Origin: Linderina pennispora
Taxonomy: Eukaryota > Kickxellomycota > Kickxellomycetes > Kickxellales > Kickxellaceae
Length of the DNA stretch: 64,000 nt
Reading direction: 5' to 3'
NCBI RefSeq assembly: GCF_002104995.1
Contig: NW_024468254.1
Location: 930,001-994,000 of the forward strand
In this document: piece after piece, positions 1 through 10,071 of the stretch
Layout: every line of letters begins with the position of its first letter
Position numbering within the stretch: the first letter of the stretch is position 1
The notes under the pieces: generated by a model
Seen by the model: the letters and a program-made list of their open reading frames with translations, nothing else
Database searches by the model: none
Told to the model about the DNA's origin: nothing
Program-made: the position numbers and the translations under genes

Positions 1-2080
1 ATGGCTGCGCATTGCATCACCCAACACAACGATGAAGTCGTGGACCGAGGTGACCGATTTTAGGGGGAATCCGACAGCCCTCATCACCACCCGTGTGTGA
101 ACGCGGAATGGGATAGGCTTTCCTTCCGGCCCAGTGTGGTTGAATAGTGGCCCGAGTACATTTCTCGCGTTGTCCTCCAGCACCTTGCCGTCCACCTGGA
201 TGCAAACGTTGCACCAGCCATGGAGTCTGGGCACTATGATTTCCGGATCCGTAACCGCGTCTCTGATCTCGTTGCGGCCACTGGCTAGACCGCCTTCGAC
301 CTCGGGCCATGTGTCCTTGATAAGGAACTTTGGCTCAACAGTCCCATTTACAGGCGGATGGTCGCTGGCCAGGAAGCAGCGCCTATGTGGCCCAAACAGA
401 TTATCCGCGCTGAACAGGGTCTGGTCGCAGTAATAGGCTGTGGTGGCGCTGCCTGACGACCTGCCGCTGGTGCTCGGGCCCTCGATCATCCAGCACTTGT
501 GCTCGAAGCTCCAGTCAATCGTCGTGTCGAAGCCAAGCTGGTCGAAATCGCACAGTGAAAAGTGCACCAGCACCTCGATGAACTTGGTGCGGCCGTCTGG
601 TGTGGCGACGTCAATGGGTTTGGATGCAAAGACCCTGTCGTTCGACAACAGGCATATCCGCACCTCGGTGTCGCAGATTGATATGCCCCAGAGGAAGCGG
701 CGCCAGTCCTGGCTGGAGTACATGTTTCGGCTGTACAGAAGCAGCTGCGCATGTGCCTGGCGCACCAGCGCTGGGGTCTTGCCGGGCTTCACCTCGACCA
801 CAGCGAGCATGTCGCTGTAGTCGACAGGATCTTCTACTAGTGCCACGGCCTTGTTCTTGTGGCTGAGCTCGCGGGTGGCCAGCCCGATATCCACCCGCCG
901 ATCATCGTCCTTTCCGACAGGCGCGCAGTCGTATATCTGATATGGCAGGATGTGCCGACGATGCACTGCATCGCACTTCGCGCTGCTTCCTGCTTGTGCG
1001 CGGACAAAACTGTCCTCGTTCTTTGCTACAAATAGCGAGAACTGCTGGATCGGCAGGTACATCTTCCGCTCTGCGCGGCCTGATGCTCCAGCGGTCGATC
1101 TGACTGCATGAGTGGAGGATATCCACTCATTGAGCGACTCGACCATAGCCTGAGTGTCGGGGCTAGGTGCTGGCACTGGTGGCGGGTGGGAGTCGCTGAT
1201 GGGTAGTGGCTGCTGCTGCCCCTGCCGCGTGCTGGGATGGACAGTTGCTGCGCCTGTACGGTTGGCCGCCATGTCGTTGGCCACATCGAGGTGGCACTCA
1301 AGCTCTGCCGAAATGTGGTCTGTGATCTCGGCTGCCAGGTCAGCCTTGTCCTTGGTACGGGGGTGGAGGAGGCCAAGAACAGCGTCGATGTCGCCGAGAA
1401 GACACTCGCTGACCCAGAGGGATGCCTCCTTGTCCCTCTCTGCCTTGAGATCGCTCGGCGACATCACCTTGTTCGACTGTACAGTCGAGTTGTTCGCCGT
1501 GGACTTGACGGGGGTCTGCTTGCTGTTCTTGACGATGGCTGGGTTCACTGGCGCATCTACAGGCAAAAGCGGCATAGATGTTGTTTGTCAGTACCTGGCC
1601 AACTCTGGTGCTCAAGTCGATACCCGCTTGAATGCACTTACCGCTTTTCTTAGCCTTCGTGAGCTTGGTGACAGGCGGCGAGTGGAACAGGGCCGGTTTC
1701 TTGTCGCAAGGTGGATTTTCAGCGATACGGCGCTCCGTGCTGGAGCGGACCGGTGTGGTGAGCTGTGAGACCGGTAATGCGGACATGTCACCTTCGGCAG
1801 CCGGGTGTTCCGCAATAGCGTGCGCATTGTTGTGATGGTCAGGCGTGCGGGGATCGCTGACTGGGAATGCCGAAATGGGGCTGTCCAGGATCGAGTCTTC
1901 TGCGATGGTGCTCAGGCGAGTGGTGCCGTCGAGGAGATGGCGGCTATATGCGTCACCAAGGTTGAGCGGCACCGGTGAGCGGTCCTGTGCGGTCAGCACA
2001 GCTGTCGGCTTGCGCTTCTTTGGGGCGCTGGGGGCCACCTCCTGCCTACGCTTCGATGGCGGAGGTGTGTCGAAAGGCAT
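1..2080 (-). CDS. FunK1-like protein kinase, C-terminus cut by window edge
   Basis: Two exons: 2080..1642 and 1556..1 (runs off the window), with an 85-nt intron (donor GTAAGT at 1641, acceptor TAG, phase 1). About 665 residues are visible. The spliced reading aligns by eye along its length with the complete kinase gene at 61231..63777: shared blocks include MYLPIQQFSLF, KDDDRRVDIGL, VVEVKPGKTPALVRQAHAQL, FLIKDTWPE (beta-3 lysine region) and VHDFIVVLGDAMRSH at the cut end. Both genes have a phase-1 intron before a D-A residue pair. FunK1 is a fungus-restricted kinase family; its catalytic loop lies beyond the left edge here, so activity cannot be judged. The N-terminal ~150 residues are Ser/Pro/Thr-rich. 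An additional upstream exon cannot be excluded. Confidence 0.85.
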
Positions 2081-2674
2081 GTTCTACACTATCGATAATA
2101 GTAGTAACAGCGATATATAATAAACGAAAAGTTTCTGAAAATGCGCAGCTCAGTAAAAATGCCAGCTGCAAAAGTAAGGAAGGCTCGCACTATTCCTGGA
2201 TTTCTGGCACAAGAGCTGCTCCTTCGCTTGTTGCAAAAAGCTCTGATCAAGGGCTGCTGGGTGGCGCAGGAGCAGTCCTGGAATGGCCCATGGCTGCGGC
2301 TACATGCACAACTTCGGCAACAAGTGTAGTTAGAGTTGTGCGATCAGTCAAGTGCCAGCCGGACGCATTGGGCAAACGCAAGTTCTATCGTGCAACGATT
2401 TACGTGTGTATTTCCATATGCTGATCGCACATCCAGCAAGCACTACAGCATCTGCGTAGATCGAAACATGCTACCGACTACTCCCCGAGAGACGTGCCAC
2501 TGGCTGCCTGCAAAATGGGAGTGGGATGCGGCTCCTCCAGCATCTGTTTACACGAATGCCTCACAGCCCAAAATCTGCCATGCACCGCCAGGGGATATAT
2601 TGTGTACCCTTTCTCACAGCGCGTGTCTGCCAGCCGCTTTATCTCTCACCACTACCACAACCTTAAACCCAGGC

Positions 2675-3445
2675 ATGGACGGCTACCTGCACAGCGACAC
2701 CGGAAAAGACAGCGACATCGAGGTAACGCTCGAGGACGACAACTCCTCCGACGACCAGCAGCAGCAGCCCACCAGCACCCGGACATTCACCCCCAAAGCC
2801 CGTTCGCAAACAGCGCAGCAGGTGGACGATGGCCAGGAGCAGCCGTACCTGCCGCGTCTCAAGACCAGCATCATCCAGATGGTCCTGAACATCAACAGCG
2901 AGCTGATCAGGCTCTGCCAAGAGTACCAGAACAACAGCCTGATGGACGACCCGCAGCTGATCATGTACCAGAACCGGCTGCAGACCAACCTGGCATACCT
3001 GGCCAGCGTCGCCGACAATTACCTGGATCCAACTAGAAATGCACCAGACCTGGGACCACTGCCAACACCGACGCTGGCAGACAGCAGCGGATCGACGATT
3101 GAGGCGCGGCTGCAGGATGCAAGAGAGGTGTATGCAAAGTATGTGCAGGCGTGGAATGACCGGCAGCTGGAGCTGTCACGGCGAGCAAAGGCGCTGCTAG
3201 CCGACGAGGAGAAGGCACAGTTTGCGAGCCTGGACCGAGAGAACCTGAACGAGCAGGTGGTCGAGCTGCTGAGGAACGACAGAGTCAGCTTCGACAAGTC
3301 TGGAGACGAGCCGATTTCGCCAGAGACATACACGCCGTTTCCGCCATTCAGGCTGCCGGCGCACACACAGCTGCCACCAGGCGTTCCCCGGTGGACATTC
3401 AACAATAGCACAGCAGTGCCTGAGGATAGCAAAAAGTCAACATAG
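2675..3445 (+). CDS. SS18/SSXT-domain-like chromatin protein
   Basis: 256 residues from the internal ATG at 2675; the frame is open further upstream, but that part is low in coding character and the ATG follows a normal leader. An acidic, Gln-rich N-terminus (1-60) precedes residues 65-117, which match the SSXT N-terminal signature: hydrophobic helix, then INSELIRLCQEYQNN, then YQNRLQTNLAYLASVADNYL (animal SS18 and plant GIF proteins have QLI..I..YQN and YQ..L..NL.YLA.IAD). Animal SS18 is a SWI/SNF (BAF) subunit and plant GIFs are transcription co-activators, so a nuclear co-activator role is inferred. Residues 140-205 form a charged helix, possibly coiled coil. The C-terminus is Pro-rich. 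No intron is evident. Confidence 0.65.
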   Translation: MDGYLHSDTGKDSDIEVTLEDDNSSDDQQQQPTSTRTFTPKARSQTAQQVDDGQEQPYLPRLKTSIIQMVLNINSELIRLCQEYQNNSLMDDPQLIMYQNRLQTNLAYLASVADNYLDPTRNAPDLGPLPTPTLADSSGSTIEARLQDAREVYAKYVQAWNDRQLELSRRAKALLADEEKAQFASLDRENLNEQVVELLRNDRVSFDKSGDEPISPETYTPFPPFRLPAHTQLPPGVPRWTFNNSTAVPEDSKKST

Positions 3446-3679
3446 CATAACATTCGTTGTATTTTAATTGCAACAGGGGTAGCACAGTTAGAATGGCCGC
3501 GATGCAAGTCAATTAGTTTGATGTGATTTAATTGGACCACTTTTATTTAATTCGCTTCCAGAACACGATGACGGATACGCTATTGCTAATATTGGCATTT
3601 GAGAGGATGACAGTCGTTATCGCGTCCGGTTGATTGGGCACTCGCATCTAGTTGTCAGTGCCAATCATTAGTGAAACAC

Positions 3680-4717
3680 CTATTCTTTGAGCGAGAGATT
3701 ATCGTATACAAGCTTTTTAGGAATCGGTTGTTCAAGTGCTTCTGATTGACATTTTGCTGAGCAGCAGTACCAAATGAACGGCAAGGGCCAGCCATTTGCC
3801 AATCTTAGGTATGTAAATGCCTGTGTATAAACCGGTCCACCACATGCTGTGCATTTCGGGAGCTCATCTGCACGGCTGAGCTCGCGGACAAGAACGGAGC
3901 CGGCAGCATAAGCCGCTGGATGGGATTTGATTTCGTCGCACTGAGCAGCAACCAGCGATTCGAGCTCCCCGCCCTCAGCACCAATGCACCGGCAAACAGC
4001 CTGCATACACAGTGAAGAGAGGCTCGGTACGCGCACAGCATCATCTATACCGATCCACTCCTCCTCGCCAATGAGCCGGTCGGCCATTTCAAAACTGCAC
4101 TTGTCGACTATCAGCCGGTGCAGCGCTGGCGCATCCAGCAGGTCTCCTGGCAAGAATCCCAGACCAGAGTTATCTGAGACATCCAAAAAGAACAGCCTCT
4201 CCATCTGCCCGAGCTCCTTTGGTAAGGCACGGATAAAGTTCCCTGCTAGGAACAGCACACGCAGGTTTTTTAATTTTGGCCACAGGTGGCCGAGATTCTC
4301 GAGACAGTTGTTCTCCAGGTTCAGGGTCTCCAGGCATGGCAGGTCGAACAGTGCAGCAGGCAGTTCGCGCAGATTGTTCTGTGGCATGCGGAGCTCGACC
4401 AGGTAATCCATGTACTGGATCGCAGTTCGCGGGATTGTCAGGCGGCAGATTGACTGGTTGGCCAGATTCAGTCGGTGCATGGCTGGCAGGCTCGTTGTTT
4501 TGCCGCGCGCCGAGTCCGATTTCGTAAAGTCGCGGGTTAGCTGCCAGTGCTGCTGCCGCTTGTTCTTCTTTTCGCGCTGCTGGCGTATGCTGTCGAGGTG
4601 TGTGGGCGGCGGATCAGACGAGGGCGCCATAGCCCAGAGCGTTAGGAAGTGCTCGGGATACGGCGACCACATGTGGCGCTGCACTTCGCGTTTTTCTGCT
4701 CGGTTGTCTGCCTGCAT
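3680..4717 (-). CDS. Leucine-rich repeat protein with C-terminal Cys module
   Basis: 345 residues, single exon. Residues ~80-210 hold about five short leucine-rich repeats (LVELRMPQNNLRELPAALF, LETLNLENNCLENL, LRVLFLAGNFIRALP, LFFLDVSDNSGLGFLP), a scaffold for protein binding. The C-terminal ~90 residues contain paired cysteines in the order CTACGGPVY ... WYCCSAKC, a plausible zinc-binding module. A CxxCxGP motif after LRRs also occurs in LRRC58-like proteins, so that relationship is possible but not proven. No signal peptide or membrane segment, so probably cytoplasmic or nuclear. The basic N-terminus (residues 1-75) is rich in Lys/Arg/Gln. Partner unknown. Confidence 0.75.
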   Translation of the reverse strand: MQADNRAEKREVQRHMWSPYPEHFLTLWAMAPSSDPPPTHLDSIRQQREKKNKRQQHWQLTRDFTKSDSARGKTTSLPAMHRLNLANQSICRLTIPRTAIQYMDYLVELRMPQNNLRELPAALFDLPCLETLNLENNCLENLGHLWPKLKNLRVLFLAGNFIRALPKELGQMERLFFLDVSDNSGLGFLPGDLLDAPALHRLIVDKCSFEMADRLIGEEEWIGIDDAVRVPSLSSLCMQAVCRCIGAEGGELESLVAAQCDEIKSHPAAYAAGSVLVRELSRADELPKCTACGGPVYTQAFTYLRLANGWPLPFIWYCCSAKCQSEALEQPIPKKLVYDNLSLKE

Positions 4718-4991
4718 CTTTACTTTTTATATAAGGTGTGCAAATAGCATGTATGTATCAGAGCTGGAACTGGTGGTAGAGACAGAGGTTATTAGAGACA
4801 AAAAATAATCAGCGGAACTCGAAAAGGCTGAAAAACACGGGTCGAGAGAGAGAGAGGGTACATATGGATCGTGGGGGTTGTGGGGAATCATAAATATAGA
4901 GCGAAAGGAATGTACCGGCATCCCTGCTTGGTCATATAGACATGAGCATGCCACGTAGACATGGTAGAGGTGGTGCGAAGGGAAGATAAAA

Positions 4992-6890
4992 TTAGCTGTC
5001 AGGCCCCGCCTGTTTGCACAGCCTCCTCGCGTGCGACAGCTCCCGCCTTAGCCACTGGTTCTCAAGCTCAATGGTGCGCATATGCAAGCGTACAGTCTCT
5101 GGTGTATCATCGATCGGGTCTCTCTTGACGAGCTCGACTAGCAGATCGTTCTGGTTCTGCAGCACCGAAACAGTAGCTTTCAGTGCCTGTAGCTCCTTCT
5201 CTAGCTCGCCAACCCGCGTATCGGGGCACATTGTGATTTGGAGGCCAGTCTTCGCCATGTTGTCGTCTGGTTGGCTGCCTGGTTGATTGATGGCGATCGA
5301 CGCTGGCTGATGTTTTTGTTTTGACACAACTGCCACAGCTATTTCGGGCGACGGGTCGTAGTCGGGCACGGTCGGCGAAGCAATGTCCTCCACAACACCA
5401 GAGTCGGTAGGGTCGTCGGCAGACTCGTAGTCAGGTAAGAAGGCAACATTGGTGTCGAACCGCACCTTGCTGGCGGGGTCCTCAGCGGGGTTGTACAGGG
5501 ACTCGTCTGACGGCACTTTGCGTAGAGCTGACACGCGGCTCTTGAGCTTGCGCTTCAGATTGTCGGTGTCACTGGCGGCGCGGGCGTTGAAGAAGGTGTT
5601 GCGGAAAACCACGGGGTCAAGCATCATATCGTTGTCGATTGGCCGGCCATTCTGCATCGTCGCTGAGACGCGCCCATGTACCATCGGTATCAGATTGGGC
5701 GGGTTCTCGCGGGTAGGCGATGGGAGGCGGTTTGAATACGACTCCAGTCCGGACCTTGTGTGGTGGTGGCTGCTGCTAGGCGGGCGCGAGACAGTATCGA
5801 GCGGCGGCAGCTGCTGGGTGATGCTGACGATGCTGCGGCGGTCGCCCTTTGGCCAGAACGACTGGGATTCGTTTGGGCGGTTCTGGTCAGCAGTCGAAGA
5901 TGCCAGCGTCTCGCTGCTAAACAAGGTTGACCCGCTGTTTTCTGAAAAGCGCTTGCTGGCAGGCCCTGAGTCAGCATGCGCAGCTGGCGTGCTCCTGGCA
6001 GGAGTGTATTTTGTTGGGCGCGAATATCCACGGGCGCGCTGCTGCATGGCTGGCTCGTCTATTGGGCCAAGGTTTCCGGTGAAGGTGGCCGAGTATCTGG
6101 CATCCTCGCCCTCATCTTCCGATATGCGCTCGAGTCCCATGACCGCGGCGGTATCGGCAGCATTGCCATTCGCCGCAGCTGGCTTCTGCGAGCGCAACAG
6201 CAGCGTGCGAAACAACGGCTTGCTTTTGCTCTCACTCTTCCCCGTGTACGCGCCCAGCGTGCGCCGGATCGATTCTGCACTGACATCGGCGTCGTAGAGG
6301 GTGTCTGCACTTGGGCGGCTGCCCCACGGCAAGTCCATGCTGTAGCTGGGCATGCCGCCGGTTTTCCGCACTGCATCTACAGAGACCCGCATGGTTGGGT
6401 CGGCTGTTCCGGGGCGTTTGATGCTAAGCGAGTTTGTCCGCACCGGCTGGAGGTCGACCTGTGCCGAGATGCTGCGGTGCCGCGCACTGATGCTGGGCCC
6501 ACCAAGTGACAAGTGCTTGTTGATAATTGATGCCGTGTCGGCTTTTTCGCCCAGCGTGGTCGGCGGGCCAATGTTGACTGGCGTCAGGGCGCCGTCACTG
6601 TGGCACGTCTCCTGGCCGCTATCGGGCGTGCTGTTGGAGACGTGCGATTTGCTGGAGGTCAAACTCACTGACGATGCGCTGTGGCTTGGGCTGCTGTTGA
6701 CCTTGGAGCCATTTGTACGTTTGCCAAAGTTAACGGACGACTTTTTACGTAGTCGCCCCCACAGCCCGCGCGACTCTCTGTGGCTGCTCGAATTACTGCT
6801 GTTGGTCGATGAGCTGCTATGGAACCGCTCGTCGCTGCCCCAGCTCTGTCGTACTGATGATCGGTCGACGCCAGTGTCTGTGCGCAACAT
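4992..6890 (-). CDS. Serine-rich protein of unknown function with C-terminal coiled coil
   Basis: An uninterrupted frame extends to 6932; I prefer the ATG at 6890 because the upstream part looks like leader and the -3 base is A, giving 632 residues. I recognise no family. Residues 15-120 are Ser/Asn-rich with a basic patch (GLWGRLRKKSSVNFGKR) that could bind membrane or be phosphorylated. The middle is low-complexity and probably disordered. The last ~75 residues have heptad-like leucines (VGELEKELQALKATVSVLQN, then LRRELSHARRL), consistent with a dimerising coiled coil. It is divergent from ATG15 across a 1.3-kb spacer. Could be a cytoskeletal or cortical scaffold; this is only a guess from composition. 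Confidence 0.7.
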   Translation of the reverse strand: MLRTDTGVDRSSVRQSWGSDERFHSSSSTNSSNSSSHRESRGLWGRLRKKSSVNFGKRTNGSKVNSSPSHSASSVSLTSSKSHVSNSTPDSGQETCHSDGALTPVNIGPPTTLGEKADTASIINKHLSLGGPSISARHRSISAQVDLQPVRTNSLSIKRPGTADPTMRVSVDAVRKTGGMPSYSMDLPWGSRPSADTLYDADVSAESIRRTLGAYTGKSESKSKPLFRTLLLRSQKPAAANGNAADTAAVMGLERISEDEGEDARYSATFTGNLGPIDEPAMQQRARGYSRPTKYTPARSTPAAHADSGPASKRFSENSGSTLFSSETLASSTADQNRPNESQSFWPKGDRRSIVSITQQLPPLDTVSRPPSSSHHHTRSGLESYSNRLPSPTRENPPNLIPMVHGRVSATMQNGRPIDNDMMLDPVVFRNTFFNARAASDTDNLKRKLKSRVSALRKVPSDESLYNPAEDPASKVRFDTNVAFLPDYESADDPTDSGVVEDIASPTVPDYDPSPEIAVAVVSKQKHQPASIAINQPGSQPDDNMAKTGLQITMCPDTRVGELEKELQALKATVSVLQNQNDLLVELVKRDPIDDTPETVRLHMRTIELENQWLRRELSHARRLCKQAGPDS

Positions 6891-8176
6891 GATTTTTATT
6901 GGGTATTTGTGCAGGTCCGGGTTAGAAAGCAATACAAAGCACGGGGCTAATAGGGTGGATGGTTGTTCAAGGGGCGGTGTATGATAAGGTTAATGAAATA
7001 AGGGGTAGAAAGGGTTAGAATAATTAATAGGCGAGGAAATAAGTGATAGGAGAGAAGAGGAGGGTGCGCCCAGCAGGGCCGAGTTCCTTGACTGTACCTG
7101 GCTGCACTGCCTGTGCTTTTGCCAACCACAGCAAATGCGCGTGCGTAAACAAAATTTTAGCGCATACAGTCATCGTGTTGCCTGGCCCGTTTTGGGGGTG
7201 GAAGGGGGCCTGTTGCGTGAAGTGGCTCTCTCCCCGCTATTCACGCGCATCCAAGGCAAGGATCGGCAAGACTTGCCTGCTTTTTTCGCGCTCTTTGCGA
7301 TCAAATGGAAACAGCCGGTTTCTAAACTTATCTGTCTTCGACATTCGCCATATTTTGGTTTGGCCAATCGGCCGTCGTAGTTGTTGCTCCTTCTGTCCGG
7401 TCCACATAGCGGTCTGGTGTATATCGGCTGTGTGGGCAGCGCAATGCTAGAAAATAGAAGACGGTCCCCCTACTGATTACCGTTGAAAGGGGGAGGATGG
7501 CTGGACGAACGGCATTAATCAATCTGTGCAACCGCGCCGGCTGTGCTCCTGCGAAGCAACCTCGAGGGCACACAAAAATTCCCATCAGAAATTCTACACG
7601 CGCGCCTATGTAAGCGCACATGCTTATCCTCTCCTTTTCCCTATCAACTGGAACCCCTCATGTCGAGCTCGTCCCTTGCTCGAGAGTCCCTGGCTGTGCA
7701 TCTGCTCTTTAAGTACACCTTTTGGCTTGTGAAAAAAGGACATCGACTTTTTGTGGTCAATGCAGTTTCGTGTGATCCTCTTGGCTGACCAGCGAAGCCC
7801 AGCAAATCCCCGTGCACCATGAGGAGATGTGCTGCGACTTTTCTGTGCTAAGGGGGATTTGGCCACACAGCGATGCTCGTGGACCGCATGGTTCCGGGCG
7901 CGCGTTGCGGACTGTGAACCAGCGGCCCAAAGGCACTGCAGCTCCCGCCTGCCCGGGATCTGGCGAAGCTTAATTTGCGAATCAATGTGGTGCGAATGAA
8001 ATTAATTGTTTGCCGTGTGCGGAAATTGGCCAACCCACGTGACGAGCTCTGACGAAGCTGTTTTACCTTTCGTTCACACGCAAGCTTCCAGCTCTTCCCA
8101 TCACACCAGTGCTCTGTACTTTTGACCGCACTTATTTGGGAGACCCACTACGCTTTAGACTTTTTTCCACGACGAA
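6891..8176. other. Divergent intergenic region between serine-rich orphan and ATG15
   Basis: 1.3 kb between two divergently transcribed genes. Open frames here are short, overlap on both strands and show no family features. No clear TATA box was seen. A pyrimidine-rich leader precedes the ATG15 start (7600-8176). I read it as shared promoter DNA. Confidence 0.6.
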
Positions 8177-9838
8177 ATGGGCAAACGCGACGAACACCTG
8201 GATGGGCCGGCGCAGCCAAAGCCGCCGAGTCGCGCATGGACGGCGGCCAAGGTGCTGGTGCCTGGGCTGGTGCTGTATCTGGTGAACGCGTACCTCGGAT
8301 ACCCGATTCGGGTAACACCAAGTGAGCCCACGAAGCCAACAGAGCCGGTGCTTGAGCTGCGCGAAGTGTTTATGCAGTCGACTCCGCAGCCACCATCATC
8401 GCTGACATCCCTGTACGCACAGGGCACAAAGGAGGGTCGCCTGGCGTTGCATGCGTGGTACGAGGACCAGGCATCGCAGGCACATAGCCGCGGCTACACG
8501 TTCCCGCATCGGCTTGCCCGCTGGACAAAGCCAGCGACAGGCTACATGGGGCATATGCTGGGAGTGGCGAGCAAGGAGCCACAGCATGCGATCACGTTCG
8601 AACGCTCGCAGGCGGCGGCGCCAATGAAGATTGTGCAGATGGCAGGCGTGGGCGAAAAGGTGCATGCGACTGGAACGGGCCGACTGCTGAATGGACTGCG
8701 CAATCAGTACTTGTCGAGCGCACATGGCAGGCAGCACAGCTACTGGTCGGCAACGCCCGAGCGCGGCGTGGCCTTTGAGGATTATTACTTTAACAACCGC
8801 TTTGCGGCGCAGGACAATGGCGACGATGATTCTGATGACGACGATTATCCGCCGCCTGACCCCGCCAGGGACAAGTGGGAATATTATGTGGAAGACGGGC
8901 TGCGCGTGCCCAACATTACCCACAAGCCGACGCTGCTGAGCCTGGCGCGCATGGCGGCGAATGCGTACCAGCCGACGACCTCTGATACGTGGGAGCAGCT
9001 GGGCGACCGGTGGGATACTCACGACTCGTTCGGGTGGGCCAGCGACGGGCTGCGCGGCCACGTGTTTGCCGACGCAAAGAACTCGACGGTGGTGATTTCG
9101 TTCAAGGGCACGTCGTCGACGTTCTTCCTGGGTGGCGGTTCCGAGACATCGGCCAAGGACAAGTACAACGACAACCGTCTGTTTTCGTGCTGCTGCGGGT
9201 ATGTCGACTTTTCATGGTCGACGGTCTGTGACTGCCACATGTCGGGGTTCAAGTGCAACGCCAACTGCCTGCAGGAGAATCTGAGTGACGAGGTCGCCGA
9301 CAACTACTTCTTTGCGGCCTCGCAGATTTTCATGGATGTGGTGCAGCGCTACCCTGATGCCGACATCATCCTGACCGGGCACTCGCTGGGTGGCTCTGTT
9401 GCAGCCATGCTGGGGCTGACTTTTGGGCTTCCGGCTGTTGGCTTCGAAGCCGTCGGCGACATGATGCCGTCGAAGCGCCTGCACCTTCCGCAGCCGCCAG
9501 CCATGGTGATGGAGCGCATGCCGCTGTTCCATGTCGGTAACACCGCCGACCCGGTGTTCATGGGCGTGTGCACCGGCCGCACATCCAGCTGCTACTATGC
9601 CGGATACGCACTCGAGTCCAAATGCCACAACGGCCGCATGATGGTCTTTGACACGGTTGCCCGCCGTGACTGGCGCCTGGACATCCGCCACCACCGCATC
9701 AACGAGGTCATCTACATGGTGTTCGAGCCGTGGGGCCTGTATGATCCCGAGGAGACCCTGCCGGAGCTGGAGCCCGAGGATCGCGACTGCGTCGACTGCG
9801 GGCTGTGGAAGTTTGTAGACGACGATACGCCACAGTGA
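8177..9838 (+). CDS. ATG15: Autophagic/vacuolar phospholipase ATG15 (lipase class 3)
   Basis: 553 residues, single exon. An N-terminal hydrophobic segment (VLVPGLVLYLVNAYLGY, ~29-45) fits the single signal-anchor of Atg15, which reaches the vacuole lumen by the multivesicular-body route and lyses autophagic bodies. The lipase core carries GHSLGGSVAAMLGLTFGLP with the nucleophile at about S403. The diagnostic Atg15 context follows: VGFEAVGDMMPSKRLHLPQP, NTADPVFMGVCTG (candidate catalytic Asp) and a later HH in DIRHHRINEVIY (candidate catalytic His). A Cys-rich stretch (CCCGYVDFSW...CDCHMSGFKC) before the core also matches the family. An acidic run at ~214-230 (DDDSDDDDYPPP) looks like a local insertion. 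Length is normal for the family. Confidence 0.93.
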   Translation: MGKRDEHLDGPAQPKPPSRAWTAAKVLVPGLVLYLVNAYLGYPIRVTPSEPTKPTEPVLELREVFMQSTPQPPSSLTSLYAQGTKEGRLALHAWYEDQASQAHSRGYTFPHRLARWTKPATGYMGHMLGVASKEPQHAITFERSQAAAPMKIVQMAGVGEKVHATGTGRLLNGLRNQYLSSAHGRQHSYWSATPERGVAFEDYYFNNRFAAQDNGDDDSDDDDYPPPDPARDKWEYYVEDGLRVPNITHKPTLLSLARMAANAYQPTTSDTWEQLGDRWDTHDSFGWASDGLRGHVFADAKNSTVVISFKGTSSTFFLGGGSETSAKDKYNDNRLFSCCCGYVDFSWSTVCDCHMSGFKCNANCLQENLSDEVADNYFFAASQIFMDVVQRYPDADIILTGHSLGGSVAAMLGLTFGLPAVGFEAVGDMMPSKRLHLPQPPAMVMERMPLFHVGNTADPVFMGVCTGRTSSCYYAGYALESKCHNGRMMVFDTVARRDWRLDIRHHRINEVIYMVFEPWGLYDPEETLPELEPEDRDCVDCGLWKFVDDDTPQ

Positions 9839-10021
9839 GCACCCCATGTGCTTTTTTCCGGCTTTATCAACAGTGCTTGTCCCATCCTGTGGCTGGGAAG
9901 CCGTAGAGCCTGCTGGCTCCATTTTTATTCTCCCGCTCTCCCCACTAATGTGTCTACGGAGAACAGGTTTTCTGGGTTCCTGGCAGCATCCCTCTCTCCT
10001 CCGTGACCTCCTTTTTACTTC

Positions 10022-10029
10022 TATAAATA
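10022..10029 (+). promoter_or_regulatory. TATA-like box upstream of the KEX1-like gene
   Basis: TATAAATA about 43 nt before the chosen ATG at 10072. The short distance argues that the transcript starts very close to this ATG and leaves little room for an upstream coding exon. Confidence 0.4.
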
Positions 10030-10071
10030 CACTATATTTTATCCACGCTTGCAGCGATTTGGACAGAGGAA

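Noticed and set aside
5449-6297. 282-codon plus-strand frame opposite the serine-rich orphan
   Set aside because: Shadow of the minus-strand gene; no coding character of its own.
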